Shown in pieces: positions 24,687-31,649 of a DNA stretch of 42,613 bases. Numbering within the stretch: position 1 is the stretch's first letter; each line of letters begins with the position of its first letter. Made by a program: the position numbers and the translations under genes. The stretch lies in contig JAKEHV010000420.1 of assembly GCA_022614915.1 (NCBI GenBank), positions 1 to 42,613 on the forward strand, read 5' to 3'. The notes below the pieces were generated by a model. That model ran no database searches, had not been told where the DNA came from, and worked only from the letters and a program-made list of their open reading frames with translations. The DNA comes from Gemmataceae bacterium. GTDB lineage: Bacteria > Planctomycetota > Planctomycetia > Gemmatales > Gemmataceae.

Positions 24687-26279
24687 TCACGAAACACTGG
24701 TTACGTTGCTGACATAGGACGACATCTCCGCGGCCGAGGGCGCATGGGAGCGGTAGTACTTTCGCGAAACATCGATGGAGTTCTTGGCGTATTCGTTCGG
24801 CGACTCGGTGCCCAAATGCGGGCCGGCGCAGGCATCGTATATCTTGCCTCGGTACTGGCAGAAACCGTGGTTGCCGAACGACGAGCGACCCCAAGGCCAA
24901 ATGTATCCATCCGGCTCCTTGTGCATGGGCGGAGGTGTTCCGGGATTGACAATCTTGTACGAATCAATCTGCGCGCGGGTGACGGCCTCATGCGGGTGGT
25001 GCCACTCGCCCATGTAAAAGGGGTTGTTGCAAGCTCCAACTCCCACCAGATCGGTGGTGGTGATGAAGCCGAACGCGACGACGCCGGGAGGCGAGCCTTC
25101 GAAGGTGCCCATGAAGATGTATTCCACGGGGATGCCAAGCGCCGCCGACAAAGTGATGACGGCATAGGCCTGGTCGTGGCAATTCACGATGAATTTCGGG
25201 GTTTTTAGATACGGACTGAGCTTCATGTTCGAGCCGCGGGCAAAGTTGGATTTCCCGCGCAACGTGTCATAGTACCGGTGGTGCATACTGTGACAGTAGC
25301 GCGTGATGAGAGCGACGGCGTCCTGTGGCTTCTTGCCGCGTACGCCGATTTTGAGGAACAGGAATGTCAGTGCCAGCAACCAGACTCGGTCTTTCTGGAC
25401 CCAGGGCGCAACTGGTTTGGCATGGAGAAAGAACAACTTGACGTTGGTGGAGCCGACCGGAAAGGTTTCGCCTTGTGCCGTGATGGTCCACTTGATGCCC
25501 TGGCGAAAATAGACCATCTCATCCGGGATGGTTTCAAATTCCATCTGCAGTGTGATTACGACCTTGTCCAAATTGAAATCCTTCGGCTTGACTTTGATGC
25601 CGCCGCCCTCGCCGGAAAGTTTGGCCGAGCCGCTGATGTTTTCCAGATCGGTGATCTCCAGCTTGACTTCGAGGTCCTTCTTCCCGCCGGCGCTTTGTTT
25701 GAGGTAAACGGCCGGGAAAACTTCGGCGCCTGTTTCATTCTTGTAATGGGGTTGACCACTGGGAGGGACGGGACCCTCGGTTTCGTCGGTCGTCAGCTTG
25801 ATGCCGCTCTTGAATGTGATTTCTTTGATCCTGCGCGAGATGATCTTGCGTTTGAGCGATCCCTTGGCCACGACGGGGGGCTGCATCGTGGGAAAGCCGC
25901 CAATGTTGAGCGAGCTTTCGTTTTGGCCCATGAGGTCGCTTAGACGGCAGACATTCTTGCCTTCGACCTTGACGTCGAATGAGTAATTGAGGAACTCTGC
26001 TTTGCCTTTGATCACGCCCGATACCACGCCGCCGACCGAGCCAGCCTCGTCCCCGGTGCTCATGGAGTAAATGGATCCTTTGAGCATGATGGGATTGCCG
26101 TCCATCGTCGTGGTCGTGCTGCCCATCGCCGTGTCCTGGGACTTGGCGATGTTCGGATAGGGAATGGGCACCGGACCCGCCGGCGTGGGAGTCTTGCACA
26201 CGTCCGGGAATGCAGTGGAAATTCCGCCGCTGCTTTTGTGCACGACGGTCTTGTCATTGACGTTGATGGTGGCAGGCAT
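24687..26279 (-). CDS. DUF4150 PAAR-like effector with transglutaminase/papain-like C-terminal domain
   Basis: 530 residues from ATG 26279. Residues 1-118 are a PAAR-like DUF4150 domain (MPATINVNDKTVVHKSSGG, FPDVCKTPTPAGPVPIPYPN, STTTTMDGNPIMLKGS, GKNVCRLSDLM), which caps a VgrG spike. Residues about 160-290 are beta-rich. The C-terminal part has a candidate Cys-His-Asp triad: Cys367 in FIVNCHDQAYAV, His471 in FGNHGFCQYRGK and Asp482 in KIYDACAGP, in the order and spacing of transglutaminase/papain-like enzymes. Likely actions are proteolysis, amidase or transamidation of a target protein or peptidoglycan; which one is unknown. The next gene, 5 bases downstream, is an Ig-like candidate partner. 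Upstream is a thiolase-fold protein, as in known VgrG-DUF2169-thiolase-PAAR effector clusters. Confidence 0.75.
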   Translation of the reverse strand: MPATINVNDKTVVHKSSGGISTAFPDVCKTPTPAGPVPIPYPNIAKSQDTAMGSTTTTMDGNPIMLKGSIYSMSTGDEAGSVGGVVSGVIKGKAEFLNYSFDVKVEGKNVCRLSDLMGQNESSLNIGGFPTMQPPVVAKGSLKRKIISRRIKEITFKSGIKLTTDETEGPVPPSGQPHYKNETGAEVFPAVYLKQSAGGKKDLEVKLEITDLENISGSAKLSGEGGGIKVKPKDFNLDKVVITLQMEFETIPDEMVYFRQGIKWTITAQGETFPVGSTNVKLFFLHAKPVAPWVQKDRVWLLALTFLFLKIGVRGKKPQDAVALITRYCHSMHHRYYDTLRGKSNFARGSNMKLSPYLKTPKFIVNCHDQAYAVITLSAALGIPVEYIFMGTFEGSPPGVVAFGFITTTDLVGVGACNNPFYMGEWHHPHEAVTRAQIDSYKIVNPGTPPPMHKEPDGYIWPWGRSSFGNHGFCQYRGKIYDACAGPHLGTESPNEYAKNSIDVSRKYYRSHAPSAAEMSSYVSNVTSVS

Positions 26280-26293
26280 GGGACGCCTTATCC

Positions 26294-27364
26294 TTAATTC
26301 TTCGTGGGATTCATTGGCGTGGGTTGGGTTAAGCAGACTGCGGCGCGCTCCCCTGAATCCGACGCCGTAAAGAGCAAGAGCCGAGGAACTTTCCATTGTC
26401 CGCGAGCGAAGCCAACGGCGGCAAGCACGCATAGGACGCCGCCGCTGGCGGCGCCGACGTCGCCCAGACAATCGGCGGGATGGCAGACGGCAATGTCGCC
26501 GGCACGACCCAAGACCCGGTTGCGGGCCAGGCACCATTCGTTGGCCCGGTACGGTTCGCCATTGAGGTCGCACAACACAACCTCAACTTCGCTGGGGGCC
26601 AGTTGGGCTTTTTGCATGGCGCTGCGAAGCGCCTCGGTCAGTCCTTTGGCCAAGGCAGGTCCTTCGTCATGCATGCGGACCGGTTCACGGGCGGACGCCA
26701 CTTCATGGCAGTGGGCAAGCACGCCTTGCCCCGGCGTCGATTCGGGTCGTTGCATCACTAATGCGGCCGCGGCCTCGCCCGGCACAAATCCGGCCGGCGC
26801 GTAAGCTGCCTTGAGCCGGCGGCAACCGTCCAACCACGCTAACGCCGGAATGGTAATCAAGGAGTCGGCCGCCCCGATCAGGACCGCGCGACACGCGCCC
26901 TGGTTCAGAAGTTCCATGGCCCGGCCCATGGCCAGCAAAACTGCCGCGTGCCCTGCCGGGACTGATTCCTGATGAATGACCTGCACATGCCGGGACAGTG
27001 CCTTTTCGAGCGCTGGCCAACGAAGTTTGCCCGCGCCATTCTGGCAATCCGGCCGGTCGGCGGGCGGCGTTGCTTGCACAACCGCGATCGGTGGTTTGTC
27101 CTTCCGGCCAAACAGTCCCGCGCTAGCCAGCGCTTCCCGGGCTGCCCGCCACCACAACCAGCTGGCCCGATGCACGCGGCGTCGGCAACGCACCGGGATG
27201 CGCGCTGCAGTCACCGGTTCTCCTTGCTCGTCGCAAATGTCCGCCATGGCCCCCAGACGGGTGACGCTCGCGCGCACCGAACTGGCCGTCTGCAGCGCGT
27301 TCAGTCCTACTGCAGTGACGGCGCCAACGCCGGTGATGATCGCTTTGGCGGGAGGAGCGCTCAC
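26294..27364 (-). CDS. Beta-ketoacyl-synthase-fold protein without the catalytic Cys (VgrG-cluster thiolase-like)
   Basis: 356 residues starting at GTG 27364, whose GTGA overlaps the DUF2169 stop. The chain follows the thiolase/ketosynthase fold: IITGVGAVTAVGLNALQTA, then ESVPAGHAAVLLAMGRAMEL in the place of the nucleophile elbow, VLIGAADSLI, FVPGEAAAALVM and CLGDVGAASGG. The active-site Cys (ACSSG-type) is replaced by VPAG, and the conserved His before the C-terminal glycine motif is also missing, so normal condensing activity is unlikely. Such proteins are known beside DUF2169 in T6SS VgrG clusters, for example the vgrG1b region of Pseudomonas aeruginosa. Inferred role: a structural chaperone or adaptor for effector loading. 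Confidence 0.78.
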   Translation of the reverse strand: MSAPPAKAIITGVGAVTAVGLNALQTASSVRASVTRLGAMADICDEQGEPVTAARIPVRCRRRVHRASWLWWRAAREALASAGLFGRKDKPPIAVVQATPPADRPDCQNGAGKLRWPALEKALSRHVQVIHQESVPAGHAAVLLAMGRAMELLNQGACRAVLIGAADSLITIPALAWLDGCRRLKAAYAPAGFVPGEAAAALVMQRPESTPGQGVLAHCHEVASAREPVRMHDEGPALAKGLTEALRSAMQKAQLAPSEVEVVLCDLNGEPYRANEWCLARNRVLGRAGDIAVCHPADCLGDVGAASGGVLCVLAAVGFARGQWKVPRLLLFTASDSGERAAVCLTQPTPMNPTKN

Positions 27365-28410
27365 GGATTCTCCTCCTCCGCTTCCTCGCGAATGCCGGGG
27401 CCGTCCAGGTCGTACAGCCATGCCCCGCCGAAGTCGTCCAACGAATGGCGGTAGCGAATCCGGCAACGCCACACCAGGAAGCATTGCATGCGGTCTGTAT
27501 CCACAACCAGCGTATCCAATACAAGCTCCGGTTGATTGGTCTTTCCCAGGCAGCGGGTTTCCAAGCCAATCCGGACTTTGGGCAAAGCGAAGGTCAATTT
27601 GCCCTCGGGAGTCGTGTTTGTGACCGAGACGGTTTCGCCCCCGCGCAGGTACCCTTCGACAACTTGTCCCGCCGGTGCCGCGTTGAAGTACCGATAGTCG
27701 AAATCCTCCGGTAGGATCGGGCAGCGCTGGTTGATCCAGGCTTCGTCGTAGGTGCCGGCCAGGGGCACGCGCGGCGCCCAGCTGCGGCACACAAAACCCG
27801 TCGCGGCCGGCGCCGGCTTGTCGCGCCAGGAGCGGATCGGGTTGGCCGGGTCCTCGAGATGGGGCAGCAGCCAATCGCTGGCTGCCTTGCCTGCGTCTTC
27901 CTCTTTTTTTGAAGTGCTCCGAATTCCTCGGCCAACGGGATTGCGCGGCTCCCAATCATTGCCGTTCTTACCTCCGAATGCATTCTCGAAGGTCAACGGC
28001 ATGACGCTGAATTCCTCCGGGTCGGTGGCGGACGTTTTCAGCACGCCCGCCTGCCAGCGGCGCTTGCCGAAGACCCGGACGGTCCGCTTGACGGGACCAA
28101 CGGCAAAGGAAACATCCAGTTCGCGTACCGGCTTGCCCTGCGGGGCACGCGCGCTGCCCAAGAGTACCGCATCGGTGGCCGGCTTGAATACCGCCAGATC
28201 CGATTCATAGCGCACGCTGCTGGCCCCCGGCTCGCCGTAATACTCGTCGCCCTCCACCAGCGGCGTCTGTTCCTCGGCCAGCTGGCACAAACCGCCCGGC
28301 CCCAGCTTGTATGTCCCCTTGACGATAAACACCGCCACGGGATGGCCTTCCCTGTCTCGGAGCGGCACAGCGCGGGCCGTGTAAGGAGTTTGATTGATGA
28401 GAGTCAGCAT
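27361..28410 (-). CDS. DUF2169 T6SS adaptor/chaperone
   Basis: 349 residues from ATG 28410, only 3 bases after the VgrG stop. It opens with LINQTPYTARAVPLRDREG and VFIVKGTYKLGPGG, continues with a DEYYGEP and ESDLAVFKP segment and VFGKRRW, and has PLTFENAFGG in its middle; these fit the DUF2169 family. DUF2169 proteins are adaptors needed to load PAAR-containing effectors onto a cognate VgrG. The gene is immediately between VgrG and the thiolase-like gene, with a 4-base GTGA overlap into the latter, so translation is probably coupled. Its tail is very acidic (EEAEEENP). Confidence 0.88.
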   Translation of the reverse strand: MLTLINQTPYTARAVPLRDREGHPVAVFIVKGTYKLGPGGLCQLAEEQTPLVEGDEYYGEPGASSVRYESDLAVFKPATDAVLLGSARAPQGKPVRELDVSFAVGPVKRTVRVFGKRRWQAGVLKTSATDPEEFSVMPLTFENAFGGKNGNDWEPRNPVGRGIRSTSKKEEDAGKAASDWLLPHLEDPANPIRSWRDKPAPAATGFVCRSWAPRVPLAGTYDEAWINQRCPILPEDFDYRYFNAAPAGQVVEGYLRGGETVSVTNTTPEGKLTFALPKVRIGLETRCLGKTNQPELVLDTLVVDTDRMQCFLVWRCRIRYRHSLDDFGGAWLYDLDGPGIREEAEEENP

Positions 28411-28413
28411 GGG

Positions 28414-30519
28414 TTAGTTCAAGGCGATCTTGGATCCCTTGTTGGTGATGTTGCCGGACATCTTGATGTCCAACTTGGAACCGGAGATTTCCACTTTGCC
28501 GTCCTTTTTCAAGAGGATCGAGGCCTCACCGCATTTGATCAAGATGTCCTTTTGACTCTCGATGACGATGCTGTCTTTGACCGACTGGTTAAAACTCTTG
28601 GTCACTTGAACGGCCATGCTGCCGCCAACGGTGGCGGTCAAATCCTTTTGGACCGACAAGGCGTCGCTCTTGGTTATGTTCGCGCTACGGCTGCCTTCCA
28701 CTGTAAGGGCGTCGTCTTTGGAAACCGTGGCCGTGCGCTTGCCCGAGACCGACAGGGATTCGTCCTTTGTAACGGTTTGCGAGCGGTTGCCGCCCACGCT
28801 GACGGTCTCGTCTTTGTCGACCTTTTCCGTGCGGCTGCCGTGGACAGTGATGGTCTCATTGTTGTCTACCGTCGCGGTGCGGTCGTGCTTGACCTGTGTG
28901 GTCTCGTCGTTGTCGATGGTCTTGACGCGGTTATGCCCGACCCAGTGAGACTCATCATTCTCGACTTCGATGTCCTGGTTCTTCTCAGCGTGAATGAGGA
29001 TCTGCTCATTCCCTTTCAAGTCTTCGAACCGTATTTCGTTGAAGTTGTCTGGGCTCCCTTTCAGGCTGCTGCGCGACTTGACGCCGCTTTGCGTTTTCTT
29101 GTCGGGCAGATTGTAGGGCGGCATCAACTCCGCGTTGTAGACGCTGCCGATGATGATCGGCTGGTCCGGATCGCCTTCGAGAAAATCGACGATCACTTCT
29201 TGGCCGATGCGCGGGATGTGGATCATGCCCCATTGCTTGCCGGCCCAGGGCGTGGCGACGCGCACCCAACAGGAGCTATCCTGGTTCTTCTTGCCTTCGC
29301 GGTCCCAGTGAAACTGCACCTTGACCCGGCCGTATTTGTCCGTGTCGATTTCCTCGCCGCCCAGGCCGACGACGACGGCCGTCTGCGTGCCGTGGACAAT
29401 GGGCCGCGGCGTGGTGCGCGCAGGCCGGAACGGGACAGCCAACGGAATGCAGGTAAACGTGCTGTCGTAGGTGGCGCCCTCGCCGCCGCCCAGGTCGTTG
29501 GTGGCGCTATGGCTGACCGAGGTGAGCACATACGGGCCGTTCAGATCGGCGCGGCGGTGCTCGGTCAGTTCAAACTTGTATCCCGGCGTGAAGGCCCGGC
29601 AGGTTCCGGCGCCGTTCACGACCTTGTGAAATGCCTCGTCCCCTTGCATGCGGAGTTTGGCCGTTCGCTCGCCGTCGGGGCGAACCTTGCCGGCCTTGGC
29701 CTCGCCGTCGAAGCGCTTGGCGTAGGCGCCCGGATAATCGTAGACCTCAAACTTGTCATTGCCGCCGACCTTGACCGCGCTGGGCGCCGACACCAGCAGG
29801 CTGTTGCTTGGAGTCTGGAAGTAATAGTCGGTATGCGTGTATTTTCCGGGTTGCAGCTCTTGCTCCAAGTGCCAGCGCGTGACCATGTCTTCGTGCTGGA
29901 CGCCGCCGGTCAAGTAGCCGTAGCGTGCTTTGGTCTGGTTGGGACAGGGCGCATGAACACCGGGATCATTGGACAGAATCATCGTGTGCTTGCCGTCCGC
30001 ATGCACGAAGAAATAAAAGATGCCCTCCTCTTGCGCGAGCCGGGAGATGAAATCAAAGTCGGTTTCGCGGTACTGCACGCAAAACTCGCGCGGCTCGAAT
30101 GAGCCCTGCAGCTTCAGTTTGAAGTCGGAGAATCCCAGGTCCTTGAATATCTGTTGAATGATGTCAGGCACGGATTTTTTCTGAAAGATACGGCAATCGC
30201 TTGTTCGCGTCAGAAACCATAACCAAGGCACCACTTCGGCATAATAATGGGAAGTGCGCGCGTCCACGTCGCCTTGGGAGAACCGGCTCACGAAGCCGTT
30301 GATGTGGCGGAACTGCTTACCCGGCAGTTCGATGGCAACAGTTACGTTTTGCCCGACCAGGCCGTTGAGCGGGATGTCGCGCTTTTCCGACACAAGCACG
30401 AGATTGAAACGAAACAGGTTGGAAATGGACTCGGTACCTTCCAAGGTCTCGACTAGGAGCACGTCTTTGCCGAGCGGCGTGGACAGAAAAACCAAACGGT
30501 CTTGTTGCAAAATCGCCAT
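28414..30519 (-). CDS. vgrG: VgrG (TssI) type VI secretion spike protein
   Basis: 701 residues from ATG 30519 with GAGGA upstream. The N-terminal gp27-like part starts MAILQQDRLVFLSTPLGKDV and includes FRFNLVLVSEKRDI and YVQYRETDFDFISRLAQEEG-like sequence. The gp5 OB-fold part has KYGRVKVQFHWDREGK, SCWVRVATPWAG and IPRIGQEVIVDFLEGDPDQP. The C-terminal needle is a beta-helix of seven 16-residue repeats (residues 522-633), followed by a tail resembling the DUF6484-type protein of the operon. No C-terminal enzymatic domain is fused. It would form the trimeric spike receiving the PAAR-like effector. No other T6SS core gene lies in the window, so this is an orphan vgrG island. Confidence 0.95.
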   Translation of the reverse strand: MAILQQDRLVFLSTPLGKDVLLVETLEGTESISNLFRFNLVLVSEKRDIPLNGLVGQNVTVAIELPGKQFRHINGFVSRFSQGDVDARTSHYYAEVVPWLWFLTRTSDCRIFQKKSVPDIIQQIFKDLGFSDFKLKLQGSFEPREFCVQYRETDFDFISRLAQEEGIFYFFVHADGKHTMILSNDPGVHAPCPNQTKARYGYLTGGVQHEDMVTRWHLEQELQPGKYTHTDYYFQTPSNSLLVSAPSAVKVGGNDKFEVYDYPGAYAKRFDGEAKAGKVRPDGERTAKLRMQGDEAFHKVVNGAGTCRAFTPGYKFELTEHRRADLNGPYVLTSVSHSATNDLGGGEGATYDSTFTCIPLAVPFRPARTTPRPIVHGTQTAVVVGLGGEEIDTDKYGRVKVQFHWDREGKKNQDSSCWVRVATPWAGKQWGMIHIPRIGQEVIVDFLEGDPDQPIIIGSVYNAELMPPYNLPDKKTQSGVKSRSSLKGSPDNFNEIRFEDLKGNEQILIHAEKNQDIEVENDESHWVGHNRVKTIDNDETTQVKHDRTATVDNNETITVHGSRTEKVDKDETVSVGGNRSQTVTKDESLSVSGKRTATVSKDDALTVEGSRSANITKSDALSVQKDLTATVGGSMAVQVTKSFNQSVKDSIVIESQKDILIKCGEASILLKKDGKVEISGSKLDIKMSGNITNKGSKIALN
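28621..28956 (-). repeat. Seven 48-bp repeats coding for the VgrG needle
   Basis: Seven consecutive 16-residue units, for example DETTQVKHDRTATVDN, NETITVHGSRTEKVDK, DETVSVGGNRSQTVTK and DESLSVSGKRTATVSK. They share D-E/D at the start and a beta-strand pattern, as in VgrG beta-helical needles. The repeat number may vary among related strains. Confidence 0.8.
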
Positions 30520-30576
30520 CGCTGTCCTCGCTCCTGTGTGGCCGGTGACGGGGCCAATGGCCACATCCACTCAGCG

Positions 30577-31410
30577 TTAAAGCTGTGCGTATCCCTCGAT
30601 GCTGCCGGCTTGGACGGCGGCGTCCAATGCCCGAAAATCCGCGGTCTTTTCGGCCGCGGCAGCCTGATAGGGTTGGCCGTAAAACAGCCAGCCGAACTTC
30701 CAACCAAATCCTTGCAGCGATGGCGCTCCGCGCGGATGGGCCACCGGGTTGGCTTCGGCGTTGCCGCGCCGCTCGTCGGCCTTGGCCAGGTGGGGCGCCA
30801 AGGCGGCATAGGTGCGGCAACAATAGCCGCAGGGACTGTCCGTGCAATACGCGTGCACAGTCTGGGCGACGTTGTGTCGCATGAGGTACGAAGCCATCCG
30901 CGCCTCCGCCTCGGTTGCTTGAAACGCCACACCGAGCGTCTGTCGCATTCGCGCCATATCCATGGCGTGCCGATCCATTGCTTGCCCGGATTCGGGTTCC
31001 ACCTCGCACACTTCCGGCTCTATTTTCTTCGCCAGGTCAAGAAAGTCATGATAGACACCGCGCCGGTCTTTGGTGCGCCACGAGTTGGCGACGGTCAATG
31101 CCCGATCCGCCACCGTGCGGACGGCACGAATGATGTTCATGGCGCCTTCCGAGCACACGTACTTCGGCGTATTCAAGCCGCTGTACCAAAAGCCCAAAAC
31201 GACCAGGTCGCGGTAGCTGTCGGTATACAGCCGCTGGCCCAGCGACGTCTCGCGCTCGTCCTGGGCGCTGGGACGCCCGCTGCCGATGTCGTGTTGACCC
31301 CGAACCACGGTGCGGTAAATGCGGCGATGGGCGCGCACGAGCGCTAGGTAAATGCGTTCCACTTTCACTTTCACTTCTTTGGCCTTGCTCTCCGCGTCAG
31401 ACCGGGGCAT
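30577..31410 (-). CDS. Unrecognised protein with PCxxC motif at head of VgrG operon (deaminase-like?)
   Basis: 277 residues from ATG 31410, with GAGGTCG upstream; an in-frame ATG at 31485 would add a poorly conserved leader. The first 160 residues are mostly helical (KEVKVKVERIYLALVRAHRR, MNIIRAVRTVADRALTVANS). Residues 163-207 read FQATEAEARMASYLMRHN and then HAYCTDSPCGYCCRTYAAL. The PCGYC at 193-197 and the preceding T-E-A-E helix resemble the zinc-binding core of nucleic-acid deaminases (H/C-x-E then PCxxC). The first zinc ligand, His or Cys, is not in place, and the spacing is short. It is the first gene of the island, 57 bases before vgrG. It could be an effector, an immunity factor or an unrelated Cys-rich protein. 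Confidence 0.5.
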   Translation of the reverse strand: MPRSDAESKAKEVKVKVERIYLALVRAHRRIYRTVVRGQHDIGSGRPSAQDERETSLGQRLYTDSYRDLVVLGFWYSGLNTPKYVCSEGAMNIIRAVRTVADRALTVANSWRTKDRRGVYHDFLDLAKKIEPEVCEVEPESGQAMDRHAMDMARMRQTLGVAFQATEAEARMASYLMRHNVAQTVHAYCTDSPCGYCCRTYAALAPHLAKADERRGNAEANPVAHPRGAPSLQGFGWKFGWLFYGQPYQAAAAEKTADFRALDAAVQAGSIEGYAQL

Positions 31411-31649
31411 GGCACGACCTCGCGTTTCGGGCCAACTGTAGCAAATGCGCAGTGGCCTTACAAGCAACTGAGCCAACAGGTTCATCTCTTTTTGATCAAA
31501 AAAGCGGACAGTGTCCGGGGAAAAACGGCCGGTGGCGGCGCGGTTTCGGCATAAGATACATAGGCAGCACTGCGCTTGCTTGCCCGATTTGTCGTGCTGT
31601 GGTACAACGAAAACGCGCGCAGCCGCGGAATTCTGGGCGGAGGATCATC
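31411..31649. promoter_or_regulatory. Divergent control region between VgrG operon and pseudocaspase operon
   Basis: A 239-bp gap between two head-to-head operons. Near its middle lie two adjacent perfect palindromes: TTTTTGATCAAAAA (31489-31502) and CGGACA-G-TGTCCG (31505-31517), separated by two bases. Such paired palindromes at a shared promoter are typical operator candidates. I cannot assign a -35/-10 pair with confidence. Confidence 0.45.

Noticed and set aside
28342-30102. 586-codon open frame antisense to vgrG
   Set aside because: It mirrors the vgrG codon pattern on the other strand, has no ribosome-binding site and no family resemblance; a high-GC artefact.
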